DNA from: Rhodoferax sp.
GTDB taxonomy: Bacteria > Pseudomonadota > Gammaproteobacteria > Burkholderiales > Burkholderiaceae_C
Direction of reading: 5' to 3'
NCBI GenBank assembly: GCA_025351745.1
Contig: JANXVI010000184.1
Location: 1-34,373 of the forward strand
Length of the DNA: 34,373 nt
Of this stretch, positions 1-10,239 are shown in pieces; position 1 is the stretch's first letter, and every line of letters starts with the position of its first letter. A program made the position numbers and the translations under genes. The notes beneath the pieces are model-generated. The model was not told the DNA's origin. It made no database searches and saw only the letters and a program-made list of their open reading frames with translations.

Positions 1-913
1 TGCCGGCCTGTATCAGTTGTTTGACGGTCTGCTCGGCAATGTATTTGCCCATGCCGTCGTTGATGCGCCGCCCCGCCAGGATCACCTCGGGGTGGTACCC
101 CAGCATCTCCGCCTTGTAGGTCAGGTAGTACGGGTCCACACCAATGCAGTGGCCGCCCACCAGCCCGGGGCGAAATGGCAAGAAATTCCATTTGGTGCCC
201 GCCGCGGCCAGCACCTCGCTGGTGTCCAGGCCCATCATGTTGAAGATCACGGCCAGCTCGTTCATCAGCGCAATATTCAGGTCGCGCTGCGTGTTCTCAA
301 TCACCTTGGCCGCTTCGGCCACTTTGAGGGAAGAGACGCGGTGCACACCTGCTGTCACCACGCTTTCATACAGAGTGGCCACGCGCTCCAGCGTGGCGGG
401 GTCGTCGCCGGCCACCACTTTGACCGTGCTGGTCAGTGTGTGGTGTTTGTCACCAGGGTTGATGCGCTCGGGCGAGTAGCCCACGTGGAAGTCGCGCTTC
501 CACTGCAGGCCGGACAGCCGCTCCAGCACCGGTATACACACCTCTTCGGTAGCACCGGGGTATACAGTGGATTCATAAATGACCAAGTCACCGAACTTCA
601 GGTGTGCACCTATGCTTTCACTGGCACCGATCAACGGGCCAAAGTCGGGATGGCGTGCCGCGTCAATGGGTGTGGGCACAGCCACGATCAGGATATTGGC
701 ACCGGCCAGGGCTGCGGCTTCACCGGTAAACCTTAGCTGAGTGGCTGCGCGTAGATCCTTGTCGCTGACCGTGCCACTGGGATCTTTGCACTGGCGATAG
801 TTGTCCAGCTTGGGCAGGCTCAGGTCATACCCTATAGTCGGCATGATTTTTCCAAATGCGACGGCCAGCGGCAAACCGACATATCCGAGGCCGACCACTG
901 CAACTACATCCAT
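1..913 (-). CDS. Nucleotide-sugar 6-dehydrogenase (TviB/WbpO-like), 3' end outside window
   Basis: About 304 codons are present and the C-terminus lies beyond base 1. The protein should oxidise the C6 hydroxyl of a UDP-sugar (UDP-GlcNAc/GalNAc type) to a uronic acid with two NAD+, in the cytoplasm, for a surface polysaccharide or glycan. The N-terminus has a Rossmann fold with [12 protein letters not shown] near residue 8. The substrate-binding motif [13 protein letters not shown] and the active-site stretch [12 protein letters not shown] are present, with the nucleophile at Cys256. The pattern fits the TviB/WbpO/WbpA branch rather than UDP-glucose dehydrogenase, but exact substrate is inferred. 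The start ATG (bases 913-911) overlaps the ATG of the divergent ligase in the palindrome CATG, so one of the two starts may really be elsewhere. Confidence 0.9.
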   Translation of the reverse strand, partial: MDVVAVVGLGYVGLPLAVAFGKIMPTIGYDLSLPKLDNYRQCKDPSGTVSDKDLRAATQLRFTGEAAALAGANILIVAVPTPIDAARHPDFGPLIGASESIGAHLKFGDLVIYESTVYPGATEEVCIPVLERLSGLQWKRDFHVGYSPERINPGDKHHTLTSTVKVVAGDDPATLERVATLYESVVTAGVHRVSSLKVAEAAKVIENTQRDLNIALMNELAVIFNMMGLDTSEVLAAAGTKWNFLPFRPGLVGGHCIGVDPYYLTYKAEMLGYHPEVILAGRRINDGMGKYIAEQTVKQLIQAG

Positions 914-2513
914 GGCTTGCACATCCTGTTCATCCACCCATCATAGGCTACCGTTGGTTGCAACGATTCTGATCGTTCTGCCTTGGCTCAATCCGTTTTC
1001 GCCTGGGCCTACGCCTGCCGTGGTTCCCTGGATGTTTTCATGGGCATGTATCTCGGCGCTGCTCATCACGACGGGCTTTTTGGGCCAACGGATGGATCGT
1101 CACAGTTATGGGGCTGCAATCGCAAATGCCTGGTTGATTGCGTCGCTGTTGAGTGCTTCCATTGGTGTGCTGCAGTATTTTGGGCAAACGCCGGCCTTTC
1201 TGAACCCGTGGTTCAACACCGCTTCGGTTGGCGAAGCCTTTGGCAATTTGCGGCAGCGCAACCATTTCGCCACCTTGTGCAGCATCGGTTTGCTGGCGTT
1301 GGTGTGGCGTGCGGCGCGTCGGGGGTCAGCGCGCGAGGCTCTGCCATTCATGCAATGGGTGTCGTGGGGCTTGAGTGCGCTGCTACTGGCCTGCGCCAAC
1401 GCAGCCAGTGGATCGCGAACCGGCTTTTTGCAATGGTGGCTGGTGGCGGGGCTGGGTCTGCTGTGGTGGTGGCAAGGTCGGAAATTGGATAAAGGAATTG
1501 AAGCCCCGCAGGCCCTACCAGCTGTGATGGGTGCTGTTGCATTGGCCTTGTACCTGGTGAGCCTATGGCTAATGCCGCAGGTGCTGGAGATTGCCACGGG
1601 CTTTACCAGTGACGGACTGCTGGGGCGGTTCAAAGATGAGGCGGGCTGCAGCAGCCGCCGCATCCTGTGGGCCAATGTGCTGCACCTGATCGCGCAAAAG
1701 CCTTGGTTTGGTTGGGGTTGGGGGGAACTGGGATTTGCCCACTTCGTGACGCTGTACCCTGGCGAGCGCTTTTGCGATATTTTGGATAATGCGCATAACT
1801 TGCCACTGCATCTGGCGGTTGAGCTCGGGGTACCCTTTTCTCTTTTGGTGTGCGGCGTGCTGGGCTGGCTGGTGTGGCGCGCCAAACCCTGGCGTGAGCA
1901 GGTCGCCATTCGGCAATTAGCCTGGGGCGTGCTGGCCGTCATTGCCTTGCACAGTCTGTTGGAATATCCGCTGTGGTACGGGCCGTTTCAGATGGCCGTG
2001 GGCTTGTGTGTGTGGCTGCTTTGGATAACGGCGCACGAATCCTATGCATCGAGGGTAGAGGCGCCTTCGGAAATGTCCATTTTGGCTAGTCGACCCGTAG
2101 CTCTCGTACTTGTTGGATTTATTGCTATATTTTTAGTAGTATTTTTGCTTTTTTCCGCATGGAGCTATTGGCGCGTGAGCCAGCTATATTTGTCGCAGCC
2201 CGAACGGGCAGCGGCCTATCGCGAGCACACGATGGACAAAGTGCGCGACACATGGTTGTTCCAGAATCCTGTGCAATTTGCCGAATTGACCACAACGCCG
2301 CTGGCGCCCGACAATGCGGCGCCTCTCCATGCCCTAGCGCAGCAGCTCTTGCATTTTTCGCCTGAGCCCCGGGTGGCTGAAAAGCTGATCGACAGTGCTG
2401 TGATGCTGGGTCGCGACGACGTGGCGGAATATTACTTGGTGCGTTACAAGGCAGCCTTCCCCAAAGAGCACTCGCTGTGGAAAGAGCAGTTACGCGGCGA
2501 CAAAACTCCCTGA
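912..2513 (+). CDS. O-antigen ligase / pilin glycosylation ligase family membrane protein (PglL/Wzy_C type)
   Basis: A 533-residue polytopic membrane protein with about a dozen hydrophobic segments. It should transfer a lipid-linked glycan to pilin or another acceptor in the periplasm. It has the N-terminal PglL-type segment around [15 protein letters not shown], the family motif [13 protein letters not shown] near residue 114, and the large periplasmic loop with [16 protein letters not shown] near residue 295, typical of Wzy_C ligases. A soluble C-terminal tail follows the last helix. The start at 912 was chosen because upstream residues are proline-rich and unlike the family; a later TTG near 954 is possible. 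Neighbours support glycan work: a sugar dehydrogenase upstream and TfpZ downstream. The last helix (about residues 395-411) is encoded by a family A repeat. The 3' end overlaps convergent moaC by 24 bases. Confidence 0.85.
   Translation: MACTSCSSTHHRLPLVATILIVLPWLNPFSPGPTPAVVPWMFSWACISALLITTGFLGQRMDRHSYGAAIANAWLIASLLSASIGVLQYFGQTPAFLNPWFNTASVGEAFGNLRQRNHFATLCSIGLLALVWRAARRGSAREALPFMQWVSWGLSALLLACANAASGSRTGFLQWWLVAGLGLLWWWQGRKLDKGIEAPQALPAVMGAVALALYLVSLWLMPQVLEIATGFTSDGLLGRFKDEAGCSSRRILWANVLHLIAQKPWFGWGWGELGFAHFVTLYPGERFCDILDNAHNLPLHLAVELGVPFSLLVCGVLGWLVWRAKPWREQVAIRQLAWGVLAVIALHSLLEYPLWYGPFQMAVGLCVWLLWITAHESYASRVEAPSEMSILASRPVALVLVGFIAIFLVVFLLFSAWSYWRVSQLYLSQPERAAAYREHTMDKVRDTWLFQNPVQFAELTTTPLAPDNAAPLHALAQQLLHFSPEPRVAEKLIDSAVMLGRDDVAEYYLVRYKAAFPKEHSLWKEQLRGDKTP
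2096..2142 (-). repeat. Family A repeat, copy inside the ligase gene
   Basis: Read on the minus strand it shows the family A order: TAAAAATATAGC on the left and ACGAGAGCTAC on the right. On the plus strand it is translated as [17 protein letters not shown] within the last transmembrane segment of the ligase. It matches the copy at 3872-3936 closely over the GGA..TTGCTATAT..TAGTA core. Confidence 0.7.
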
Positions 2514-2978
2514 CTTGCCCCCATGTTTTTCCAGCAGCTTCACGTCGTTGATGGTCATGCCGCGATCAACGGCCTTGCACATGTCGTAGATAGTAAGCAA
2601 AGCGACCTGCACGGCATTCAGTGCTTCCATTTCCACGCCGGTGGGTCCGACGGTTTCGGCGGTGGCTCGGCATTGCACGTGGGCGGCGCGCGTTGCCGTA
2701 GTAGAGACGACCGTAAACTCCACGGCCACACGGGTCAGGGCTATGGGATGGCACAGCGGGATGAGGTCACTGGTCCTCTTGGCGCCCTGGATGCCAGCGA
2801 TGCGGGCAATCCCCAGCACGTCACCTTTCTTGGCATTTCCCGATTCGATCAGCGCCAGTGTGGTGGGCAGCATATCTATGCGTCCACTGGCCATGGCAAT
2901 CCTGTGTGTGGCGGGCTTGCTGGCCACATCTACCATGTGGGCTTGGCCTTGGGCGTCAAAATGGGTCAGGTTCTGCAT
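2490..2978 (-). CDS. moaC: Cyclic pyranopterin monophosphate synthase MoaC
   Basis: A 162-residue cytoplasmic enzyme that converts the MoaA product into cyclic pyranopterin monophosphate in molybdenum cofactor synthesis. The whole family pattern is visible: [15 protein letters not shown] at the N-terminus, [47 protein letters not shown] and the end [28 protein letters not shown] (quoted in part: [10 protein letters not shown]). The start at MQNLTHFD fits homologues; an ATG seven codons upstream (2999) is an alternative. It stands alone between the ligase and TfpZ on the opposite strand, with no other moa gene nearby. Its 3' end overlaps the ligase end. Confidence 0.97.
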   Translation of the reverse strand: MQNLTHFDAQGQAHMVDVASKPATHRIAMASGRIDMLPTTLALIESGNAKKGDVLGIARIAGIQGAKRTSDLIPLCHPIALTRVAVEFTVVSTTATRAAHVQCRATAETVGPTGVEMEALNAVQVALLTIYDMCKAVDRGMTINDVKLLEKHGGKSGSFVAA

Positions 2979-3082
2979 GGGGAGTTTTGAAAATGGCAAA
3001 AAACGCCCTAAAGTGGGAGCCTATCAACTTTACCTGAGCTTGGCACTTGCGCAGGCCCGTTTCAACTACGCTTGACTACCGT

Positions 3083-3865
3083 ATGAATATGATGGAAACC
3101 AAAGCCCCCCCATTTTGGCCTGACCGCCTCAAGGCCAGTGCCATCCACTTGTCACTAAGCCTGCTGATTGCCGCGCTCGCAGCGGCATTGGTCTTTGGCG
3201 TTTGGTATCCGTACCCCTACCGTGAAATCTCTGGCGGTAGAGACCTGTTCATGATCCTGGTGACTGTGGACGTGATTTTGGGCCCGTTGATGACCTTGGC
3301 CGTCTTCAACCGTGTCAAGCCATGGCCCGTGCTGCGGCGGGATCTGATCTTCATCGCTGTGTGCCAAATGGTCGCGCTGGGTTACGGCCTATGGACTGTG
3401 AGTGCCGCGCGCCCGGTACATATGGTGTTTGAATACAACCGTTTCAGCGTTGTACATGCGGTTGATATTCCCGCCCAAGAGTTGGTCAAGGCGCCGGCGG
3501 GTATCGATGCCCTGCCACTGAATGGGCCCAGCCTACTGTCCCTGCGCGCGTTCAAGGATGAGAATCAAAAAATTGACTTAACGCTTGCCGCGGTAGGAGG
3601 TGTGGGGCTGGCGGCCCGGCCCGAGCTGTGGCAGCCCTATGCCAGCGCGCTGCCCGAGATACTGAAAGAATCAAAACCGTTGAGTCAACTCAAAGCGCGG
3701 TATGCCAACCGGGCTGATGAAATAGACCGTGTAGTGACCAAGGCAGGCGGCAACCCGCAAACCGTGCGTTACCTGCCGCTGATCGGCCGCGATAACTTCT
3801 GGACCGTGTTCGTGGACCCGGTTGACGCCCACATTGTGGCCACCATGCCATTGGACCCATTTTGA
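3083..3865 (+). CDS. TfpX/TfpZ-family type IV pilin accessory protein
   Basis: A 260-residue inner-membrane protein with three or four N-terminal hydrophobic segments (about residues 12-35, 48-68, 80-100) and a periplasmic C-terminal domain. The motifs WYPYPYREISGGRDLFMILV and VDVILGPLMTLAVFN are typical of TfpX/TfpZ accessory proteins, which assist assembly or modification of particular type IV pilins. The pilin itself is not in this window. The ligase 570 bases upstream fits the same pathway, although moaC lies between on the other strand. The ATG at 3083 was chosen; in-frame ATGs at 3089 and 3092 are equally possible. The stop TGA overlaps the TTG start of the next gene. Confidence 0.85.
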   Translation: MNMMETKAPPFWPDRLKASAIHLSLSLLIAALAAALVFGVWYPYPYREISGGRDLFMILVTVDVILGPLMTLAVFNRVKPWPVLRRDLIFIAVCQMVALGYGLWTVSAARPVHMVFEYNRFSVVHAVDIPAQELVKAPAGIDALPLNGPSLLSLRAFKDENQKIDLTLAAVGGVGLAARPELWQPYASALPEILKESKPLSQLKARYANRADEIDRVVTKAGGNPQTVRYLPLIGRDNFWTVFVDPVDAHIVATMPLDPF

Positions 3866-5511
3866 ATAAATGCCTTAAGCAAAATTGCCGTCTAGCCCTC
3901 GTCATTGCTGGACATCTTGCTATATATATAGTAGCAACTGGATTTCTCCCGGTGGGTTATGCGCAGACCACCAGCGTAGCCACCGCGCCTTCCAACACCG
4001 GCCTCCCCAACCTGGGCGATGGCACCGACATGACCCTCGGCGCCGAGCGCAAACTGGGTGACCGTATCGCCCGTGAGCTGTACCGCGACCCAGACTATGT
4101 GGACGATGCAGTGCTGATGGAGTACGTGCAGGGCATCTGGCAACCTCTGTTGACGGCAGCCCGCGTGCGAGGCGAGTTGCCACCGGAGCTCGACAGTGCT
4201 TACGCCTGGGAGATCCTGCTTGGTCGAGACCACACCGTGAACGCCTTTGCGCTGCCGGGCGCCTATATGGGATTGCATCTGGGCCTGGTTGGCGTTGTCA
4301 CCAGCCGGGACGAGCTTGCCTCGGTCCTTGCGCACGAACTGAGCCACGTCACCCAACGCCACATTTCCCGCATGATGACGCGCCAGGCCCAGCAGGCGCC
4401 GTGGCTGATGGGCATGATGATTTTGGGCGTGCTGGCCGCTGGTAAAAACCCCAATGTCGCCAGCGGCGTGTTGGCCGGAACGCAGGCTGCAGGTGCGCAA
4501 AGCCAACTCAATTTCTCGCGCGACATGGAACGCGAAGCCGACCGTGTAGGGTTCACCGTGTCAACCCAAGCCGGTTTTGCTCCCCAGGGCTTTGTGTCGA
4601 TGTTTGCAAAGCTGCAGCAGGCGTCCCGTCTAAACGACGCAGGCAATTTCCCCTACCTGCGCAGCCATCCGCTGAGCAGCGAGCGCATGGCAGACATGCA
4701 GTCGCGTATCGAGTTGCCAGACGCCGGCACCATGCCCAAGCCCACCGCGCGCCAGAACGTACAAGAATTCGATCAGTCGATGATGTCAGCGCGTGCCCGG
4801 GTGTTGTCCAATTCAGCGGTGGATGCGTTGCGGACCTGGTCAATCGAGGCTGACCCCGCTTTGCTGGCCAAGCTCCCTGCAACACAGCAGGCGGGCACTC
4901 TGTACGGTGCCACGCTGGCCGCGATAAAGCTGCGCGACTTCAAAAGTGCCGAAACCCAGTGGACCCGCTTGGCGGACACTGTGCGCCAAGATGCACCGGC
5001 GGCCCGCCTCGCCCAACTTTTGGGGGCGGAGCTCAAGCTCGCACAGACAGATGGCGCTGGCGCTCTGCGCCTGTTGCAGACAGGTGCCAAACCGTTTGAT
5101 AAAACCAGCCGCGCCGAACTATTTTTGATGGCGCAGGCAGATCTGCAATTGAGCACTCTGGTGCCTTCAAGCGGCGCTGCTACGCGAGCCGAAAAAAGCC
5201 CTGCCAGCACCTTGGAGGCGATAACCCAAAACCTGCAGACCTGGGTGGCAGACCACCCGCTGGATGCCCAGGCCTGGCAACTGCTGTCCAGCACTTACGC
5301 CGCCGAAGGACGCACGCTCAGCTCCATACGGGCGCAGGCGGAAGTCAATGTCGCTCAGCTGGATTACCCAGCCGCGCTGAGCCGCTTCAAGACCGCGCAG
5401 GATTGGGCTCGCAAGGGCGGCGCCGGCACCGACCATTTCGAGGCGTCCATCGTCGACACCCGCACCCGCCACGTGGAATCACTGGTTCGGGAACAGGCTC
5501 TGGAGCGCTGA
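3862..5511 (+). CDS. M48 family metalloprotease, BepA/YfgC-like, with TPR region
   Basis: A 549-residue periplasmic zinc protease probably acting in outer-membrane protein quality control, as BepA does in E. coli. The zinc motif HELSH is at residues 158-162, the third ligand Glu225 lies in MEREADRVGF, and NAFALPGAYMGLHLG and HPLSSERMADM are family landmarks. The C-terminal half (from about residue 300) is helical and TPR-like. No ATG is available before the conserved part, so translation must start at TTG 3862 (TTGA overlap with tfpZ stop) or a similar weak codon. The signal peptide (RLALVIAGHLAIYIVATGF... ending near VGYAQ) is almost wholly encoded by a family A repeat, so the original leader may have been replaced. 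The 3' end overlaps the convergent next gene by 33 bases. Confidence 0.92.
   Translation: MNKCLKQNCRLALVIAGHLAIYIVATGFLPVGYAQTTSVATAPSNTGLPNLGDGTDMTLGAERKLGDRIARELYRDPDYVDDAVLMEYVQGIWQPLLTAARVRGELPPELDSAYAWEILLGRDHTVNAFALPGAYMGLHLGLVGVVTSRDELASVLAHELSHVTQRHISRMMTRQAQQAPWLMGMMILGVLAAGKNPNVASGVLAGTQAAGAQSQLNFSRDMEREADRVGFTVSTQAGFAPQGFVSMFAKLQQASRLNDAGNFPYLRSHPLSSERMADMQSRIELPDAGTMPKPTARQNVQEFDQSMMSARARVLSNSAVDALRTWSIEADPALLAKLPATQQAGTLYGATLAAIKLRDFKSAETQWTRLADTVRQDAPAARLAQLLGAELKLAQTDGAGALRLLQTGAKPFDKTSRAELFLMAQADLQLSTLVPSSGAATRAEKSPASTLEAITQNLQTWVADHPLDAQAWQLLSSTYAAEGRTLSSIRAQAEVNVAQLDYPAALSRFKTAQDWARKGGAGTDHFEASIVDTRTRHVESLVREQALER
3872..3936 (-). repeat. Family A repeat forming the M48 signal peptide
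   Basis: On the minus strand it reads TTGCTACTATATATATAGC on the left, then ACGAGGGCTAGACGGC and ATTTTGCTTAAGGC on the right, a full-length copy. On the plus strand it encodes RLALVIAGHLAIYIVAT. Confidence 0.8.
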
Positions 5512-5832
5512 ATCGATAACAATGCCCAGCACTGAATAGATCAGCGAGCCGATCAGGGCTGCACCAAAGCCCGTGACGTTAAAGCCATCCAGCAAGCCAG
5601 CCGCAGCCCAGAACAGCAATGCATTGATGACAAACAGGAACAGGCCCAGCGTCACCACGGTCACCGGCAAGGTGAGCACGACCAGGATGGGCCGCAACAC
5701 GGAGTTGAACAGCCCAATGATCAACGCCGCAATCAGGGCTGCAGAAAAGCCTTTGATTTCGACTCCGCTGTACAGATAGGCCACGGCCAATAGGGAGGCT
5801 GCGCTGAGCAACCATTTTGCGATGAGTTTCAT
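5479..5832 (-). CDS. Small phage-holin-family (YvlD/Phage_holin_4_2-like) membrane protein
   Basis: A 117-residue inner-membrane protein with four hydrophobic segments. The motif GLFNSVLRPILVVLTLPVTVVTLGLFLFVINALLFW (quoted in part: NSVLRPILVVLTLPVTVVTL) is the signature of the Phage_holin_4_2 family. These proteins are common chromosomal genes in bacteria; despite the name they are usually not part of a prophage and no phage gene is near. The function is not established. The start at MKLIAKWLL (5832) was preferred because the 32 residues upstream are basic and unlike the family. The 3' end overlaps the M48 gene tail to tail. Confidence 0.88.
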   Translation of the reverse strand: MKLIAKWLLSAASLLAVAYLYSGVEIKGFSAALIAALIIGLFNSVLRPILVVLTLPVTVVTLGLFLFVINALLFWAAAGLLDGFNVTGFGAALIGSLIYSVLGIVIDSALQSLFPNQ

Positions 5833-5913
5833 GGCTGCAAGAATAGCACTTCGTCGGCAGTGCGGGGCTATGATGCGCTTGCCCAATTTGGGTAGCATTC
5901 CTCTGCCTGTGCG

Positions 5914-6345
5914 TTGCCAAACATTCACATTACCGACATCGAGTCGGCCATCAATTTCTGGCGCACGCGCCTGCCCTCATCTGATGGCGTGACGCTGCCT
6001 GCGCCCACGCGTTCGCTGGCGCAGGTGTATGGCGGCATGGTGTACGACCATGCGCTACAGGTGGAGGTGGCTGCCTTGTCTGAGGCGGCCCATGCGGCCT
6101 GGATGGAGTGGTACGACAGCACGCCCGACACGCCCTGCATCGCCATCTGCTCCACCAGCCAGGGCGACGCGCAGTGCAAGGGCTGTGGCCGCACATTTGA
6201 AGAAGTGCAACGCTGGTTGGGCATGGACCCGATCGAGAAACGCGACACTTGGCACCGCATCACTGTCGAGGGCACGGCCTGGCGTTTCAACAAATATGCG
6301 GAACGGGCAGCCGAGAGATGTGCAAAAATGCTATCTAATTCATAG
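5914..6345 (+). CDS. DUF3717-DUF1289 fusion protein
   Basis: A 143-residue cytoplasmic protein of unknown function. Residues 1-70 match the DUF3717 pattern (IHITDIESAINFWR at the start). Residues 72-110 match DUF1289, a small cysteine cluster: Cys75-x3-Cys79 in TPCIAIC and Cys88-x2-Cys91 in CKGC, followed by RTFEEVQRWLGM, which could bind a metal. A TTG start at 5914 is used because IHITDIE is the expected beginning. The final residues MLSNS and the stop codon lie inside a family A repeat, so the C-terminus was probably altered when the repeat arrived. Confidence 0.85.
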   Translation: MPNIHITDIESAINFWRTRLPSSDGVTLPAPTRSLAQVYGGMVYDHALQVEVAALSEAAHAAWMEWYDSTPDTPCIAICSTSQGDAQCKGCGRTFEEVQRWLGMDPIEKRDTWHRITVEGTAWRFNKYAERAAERCAKMLSNS

Positions 6346-6390
6346 CTTGCTGCCCAATGCGTACGAGGGCTAGAGGCCAAGTTCATTTAA
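6328..6390 (+). repeat. Family A repeat at the 3' end of the DUF1289 gene
   Basis: Reads ATGCTATCTAATTCATAGC, then ACGAGGGCTAGAGGCC and TTCATTTAA. The stop TAG of the upstream gene (6343-6345) is within the left arm, which forms a short inverted repeat (GCTAT...ATAGC). Confidence 0.8.
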
Positions 6391-6452
6391 CTCTTGTCGC
6401 CAGCGGCGTGCGACGCAAGCCTTCAAGTGCACCAGTATCAAATAAGTGAATT

Positions 6453-7583
6453 ATGAAACCATCGCAATGGGGTATCTTCCCGACAAACGATCCTGAACAG
6501 ACGCTGCGCTTAAGGCGTTTCTTCGTTGGCTCGGCGATCTATCTGATGACTGTCGCGTTTGCGTTGCTGTGTTGGGCTCTGGGCTTTCTGGATGATCGCA
6601 TCACGATCACCTACGCATCGACCATCCTGGCGAGCAATGTCATCCTGTACTGTGTGCTGCGCAGCGGCCTGAACAAACGCTTTAAGGATCCGAGCCTCAC
6701 CACTTTCCAAATCATGGTGTCAGCCGCGCAAGGTATGTATGTCATGTATTTTGCCGGCCCGGCGCGGGGTGCATTTTTGCTGCTCGGGGTGGCACTCTTT
6801 TCGTTTGGCATGTTTCGACTCGACACGCGGGGTTTTTTGAAACTGGCCGCCGGGATGCTCTTGGTGTATGCGCTGATGGTGGCGGCGCTGGTGTATTTCC
6901 AGTCCGAGACTAGCAACCTGCGCCTGGACTTGTTGTTGGGCGTTGCGTTCGCCATGACGCTTGCGCAGTTCAGTCTTCTGGCGGGCATGGTGAGCGACTT
7001 GCGGCACAAGGTCAGCGACAAGAATCGCACATTGGCCAAGCAAAACGCGGAACTTGAAGTCGCCTTGCAACGCATCAATGACATGGCGATTCGCGATGAG
7101 CTGACGGGCGTCTACAACCGCCGTTATCTGATGGAGCGCATCACTGAAGAAACGGTACGTAGCCAGCGCAGCGGCGCCACGTTTTGCCTGTGTATGGTGG
7201 ACATTGATTTCTTCAAGAAAATAAATGATGGCTACGGCCATTTGGGCGGTGATGAAGTGCTGCGCAGGGTCGCGCGTGCCGCGTCGGGCGCGCTGCGTGA
7301 AGGAGACTTTTTTGGGCGCTACGGGGGCGAGGAATTTGCCATACTGCTGACCAACACCACATTGGACGGCGCCATGGTCACCGCCGAGCGGGTACGCACC
7401 CAGATTCACAACCTGAGGTTTCCAGAGATCAACGAGAATTTGCAGGTCAGCATTTCTCTGGGGGTCGCTGAGCACCTGCGCCAAGATCCGGCCAATGTGA
7501 CTTTGCAACAGGCCGATGAGGCGCTGTACTGTGCCAAGCACAATGGGCGCAACCAAAGTGTGGCAGCCCCAGCCCGCGCTTAG
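6453..7583 (+). CDS. Membrane-bound diguanylate cyclase (GGDEF)
   Basis: A 376-residue inner-membrane enzyme that should make cyclic di-GMP from two GTP. Residues 20-185 hold about six hydrophobic segments forming a membrane sensor of no named type; residues 185-210 look like a short coiled coil. The GGDEF domain follows from RDELTGVYNRRYL. The active-site motif is GGEEF at residues 291-295, so it should be catalytic, and the inhibitory I-site RxxD is present as REGD at 282-285, five residues before it, predicting product inhibition. It stands alone, 62 bases beyond the repeat, and ends four bases before convergent yaeQ. The membrane ligand is unknown. Confidence 0.95.
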   Translation: MKPSQWGIFPTNDPEQTLRLRRFFVGSAIYLMTVAFALLCWALGFLDDRITITYASTILASNVILYCVLRSGLNKRFKDPSLTTFQIMVSAAQGMYVMYFAGPARGAFLLLGVALFSFGMFRLDTRGFLKLAAGMLLVYALMVAALVYFQSETSNLRLDLLLGVAFAMTLAQFSLLAGMVSDLRHKVSDKNRTLAKQNAELEVALQRINDMAIRDELTGVYNRRYLMERITEETVRSQRSGATFCLCMVDIDFFKKINDGYGHLGGDEVLRRVARAASGALREGDFFGRYGGEEFAILLTNTTLDGAMVTAERVRTQIHNLRFPEINENLQVSISLGVAEHLRQDPANVTLQQADEALYCAKHNGRNQSVAAPARA

Positions 7584-7587
7584 GGGC

Positions 7588-8147
7588 CTATTTCCAGCGC
7601 ACCGGTTCCAGGTCAACTGTTTGCTTGTCGTCGCCCAGTGTGAGGACGCCTTCCTGGATGGTGGCCTGCAGTTGCATGCTGCGTTGCGCCAGCTTGGCCA
7701 ATGCCTGCGAACTCTCAGTCGGCACGCGCCAGACCTGCAAGCGGTCCAGGCGAGTGAGTTTGTTCACGATGCCCTTCCACCAGATCTCGGCTGAATGCGC
7801 AAAGCAATACAGCAACACGGCATCAGCTTTGTTGCAAGCCTTGCTGATGGGTTTGTCTTCGGGCTGCCCCACTTCGATCCACAGACGCTTGTGGCCAGTG
7901 AAGTCGGTCAGCGATACATCTGGGTCTTCCACGTCTGACAGGCCCGCACCAAAGGCCAGCACGCCGTCGCCATTGCACTCGCTTTGCAACTTGTAGGCAT
8001 TGAAAGCCAGTGCGGCCAGCCGGATCATCATGCGCTCGTCGGTCTCGCTGGGGTGGCGTGCCAGCGTCAGCGCGTGGTCGGCGTAGTAGTTGTGGTCAAT
8101 GTCTGCAATCTGCAGATTGACTTTGAAGATCGTGGATTTGAGTGCCA

Positions 8148-8148
<1 letters not shown>
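7588..8148 (-). CDS. yaeQ: YaeQ family protein
   Basis: A 186-residue protein of the YaeQ family, which has a PD-(D/E)xK nuclease-like fold. Its role is unclear; early reports linked the E. coli and Salmonella homologues to suppression of rfaH or haemolysin defects. The N-terminus MALKSTIFKVNLQIADIDHNYY and the segment HPSETDERMMIRLAALAFNA are diagnostic. Also visible are DVSLTDFTGHKRLWIEVGQP and the region after it with paired acidic residues. Its ATG overlaps the stop of purB (ATGA), so it is probably translationally coupled to purB. Confidence 0.95.
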
Positions 8149-9624
<1,476 letters not shown>

Positions 9625-10239
9625 ATGAAATTACTCGGATCCACCTCTAGCCCCTATGTTCGCAAAGTGCGTGTGGTCTTGGCCGAGAAAAAGCTGGAAG
9701 TTGAATTTGTGGCAGAGGACGTCTGGAGCGCCGACACCACCATCTCCGAGTCCAACCCCCTGGGAAAAGTCCCGTGCTTGATCATGGAAGGGGCCGAGGC
9801 CCTGTTTGATTCCCGCGTCATTGTGGAATACCTGGACACGCTGTCTCCCGTGGGCAAGTTGATTCCGCCAGTGGGCCGTGAGCGCGCCGAGATCAAAACC
9901 TGGGAGGCCCTCGCCGATGGGCTGATGGACGCCGCCATCCTGGCCCGCCTGGAAGCCACTTGGACCGGCCGCACCAAAACCCAACGCAGCCAGGTCTGGA
10001 TAGACCGGCAACTGGCCAAGGTCAACGCCACCGTTAAAGCCATGTCCATCGGCGTGGGTGAGAAGCCCTTTTGCGGTGGCATCCATTTCAGCCTGGCCGA
10101 CATTGCTGTGGGCTGCGCGCTTGGGTACCTGGACTTCCGCTTTCCGCAGATCGACTGGCGTACCGAGCACCCTAACCTGGTTCGTCTGAACGACAAGCTC
10201 ATGCAGCGCCCCAGCTTCGCGGACACGGTTCCGGTCTAG
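9625..10239 (+). CDS. Glutathione S-transferase family protein, YibF-like
   Basis: A 204-residue cytoplasmic thiol transferase-like protein. The N-terminal thioredoxin-fold domain begins MKLLGSTSSPYVRKVRVVL, with a serine-containing active-site loop, NPLGKVPCL with the cis-proline, and FDSRVIVEYLD for glutathione contact. The helical C-terminal domain contains EALADGLMDAAILARLE, LADIAVGCALGYLDFR and the N-capping region near 155. The overall pattern resembles E. coli YibF. The substrate is unknown. It sits alone, divergent from purB. Confidence 0.93.
   Translation: MKLLGSTSSPYVRKVRVVLAEKKLEVEFVAEDVWSADTTISESNPLGKVPCLIMEGAEALFDSRVIVEYLDTLSPVGKLIPPVGRERAEIKTWEALADGLMDAAILARLEATWTGRTKTQRSQVWIDRQLAKVNATVKAMSIGVGEKPFCGGIHFSLADIAVGCALGYLDFRFPQIDWRTEHPNLVRLNDKLMQRPSFADTVPV

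Noticed and set aside
3583-3625. Possible family B repeat in TfpZ (ACGCTTGCCGCGG)
   Set aside because: The match is about ten bases and the protein is of ordinary length for the family there.
5479-5832. Prophage holin
   Set aside because: The Phage_holin_4_2 family is widespread on chromosomes; there is no lysin, integrase or other phage gene near.
6720-7616. Open frame of about 298 codons on the minus strand
   Set aside because: Antisense to the GGDEF gene and without any family signature.
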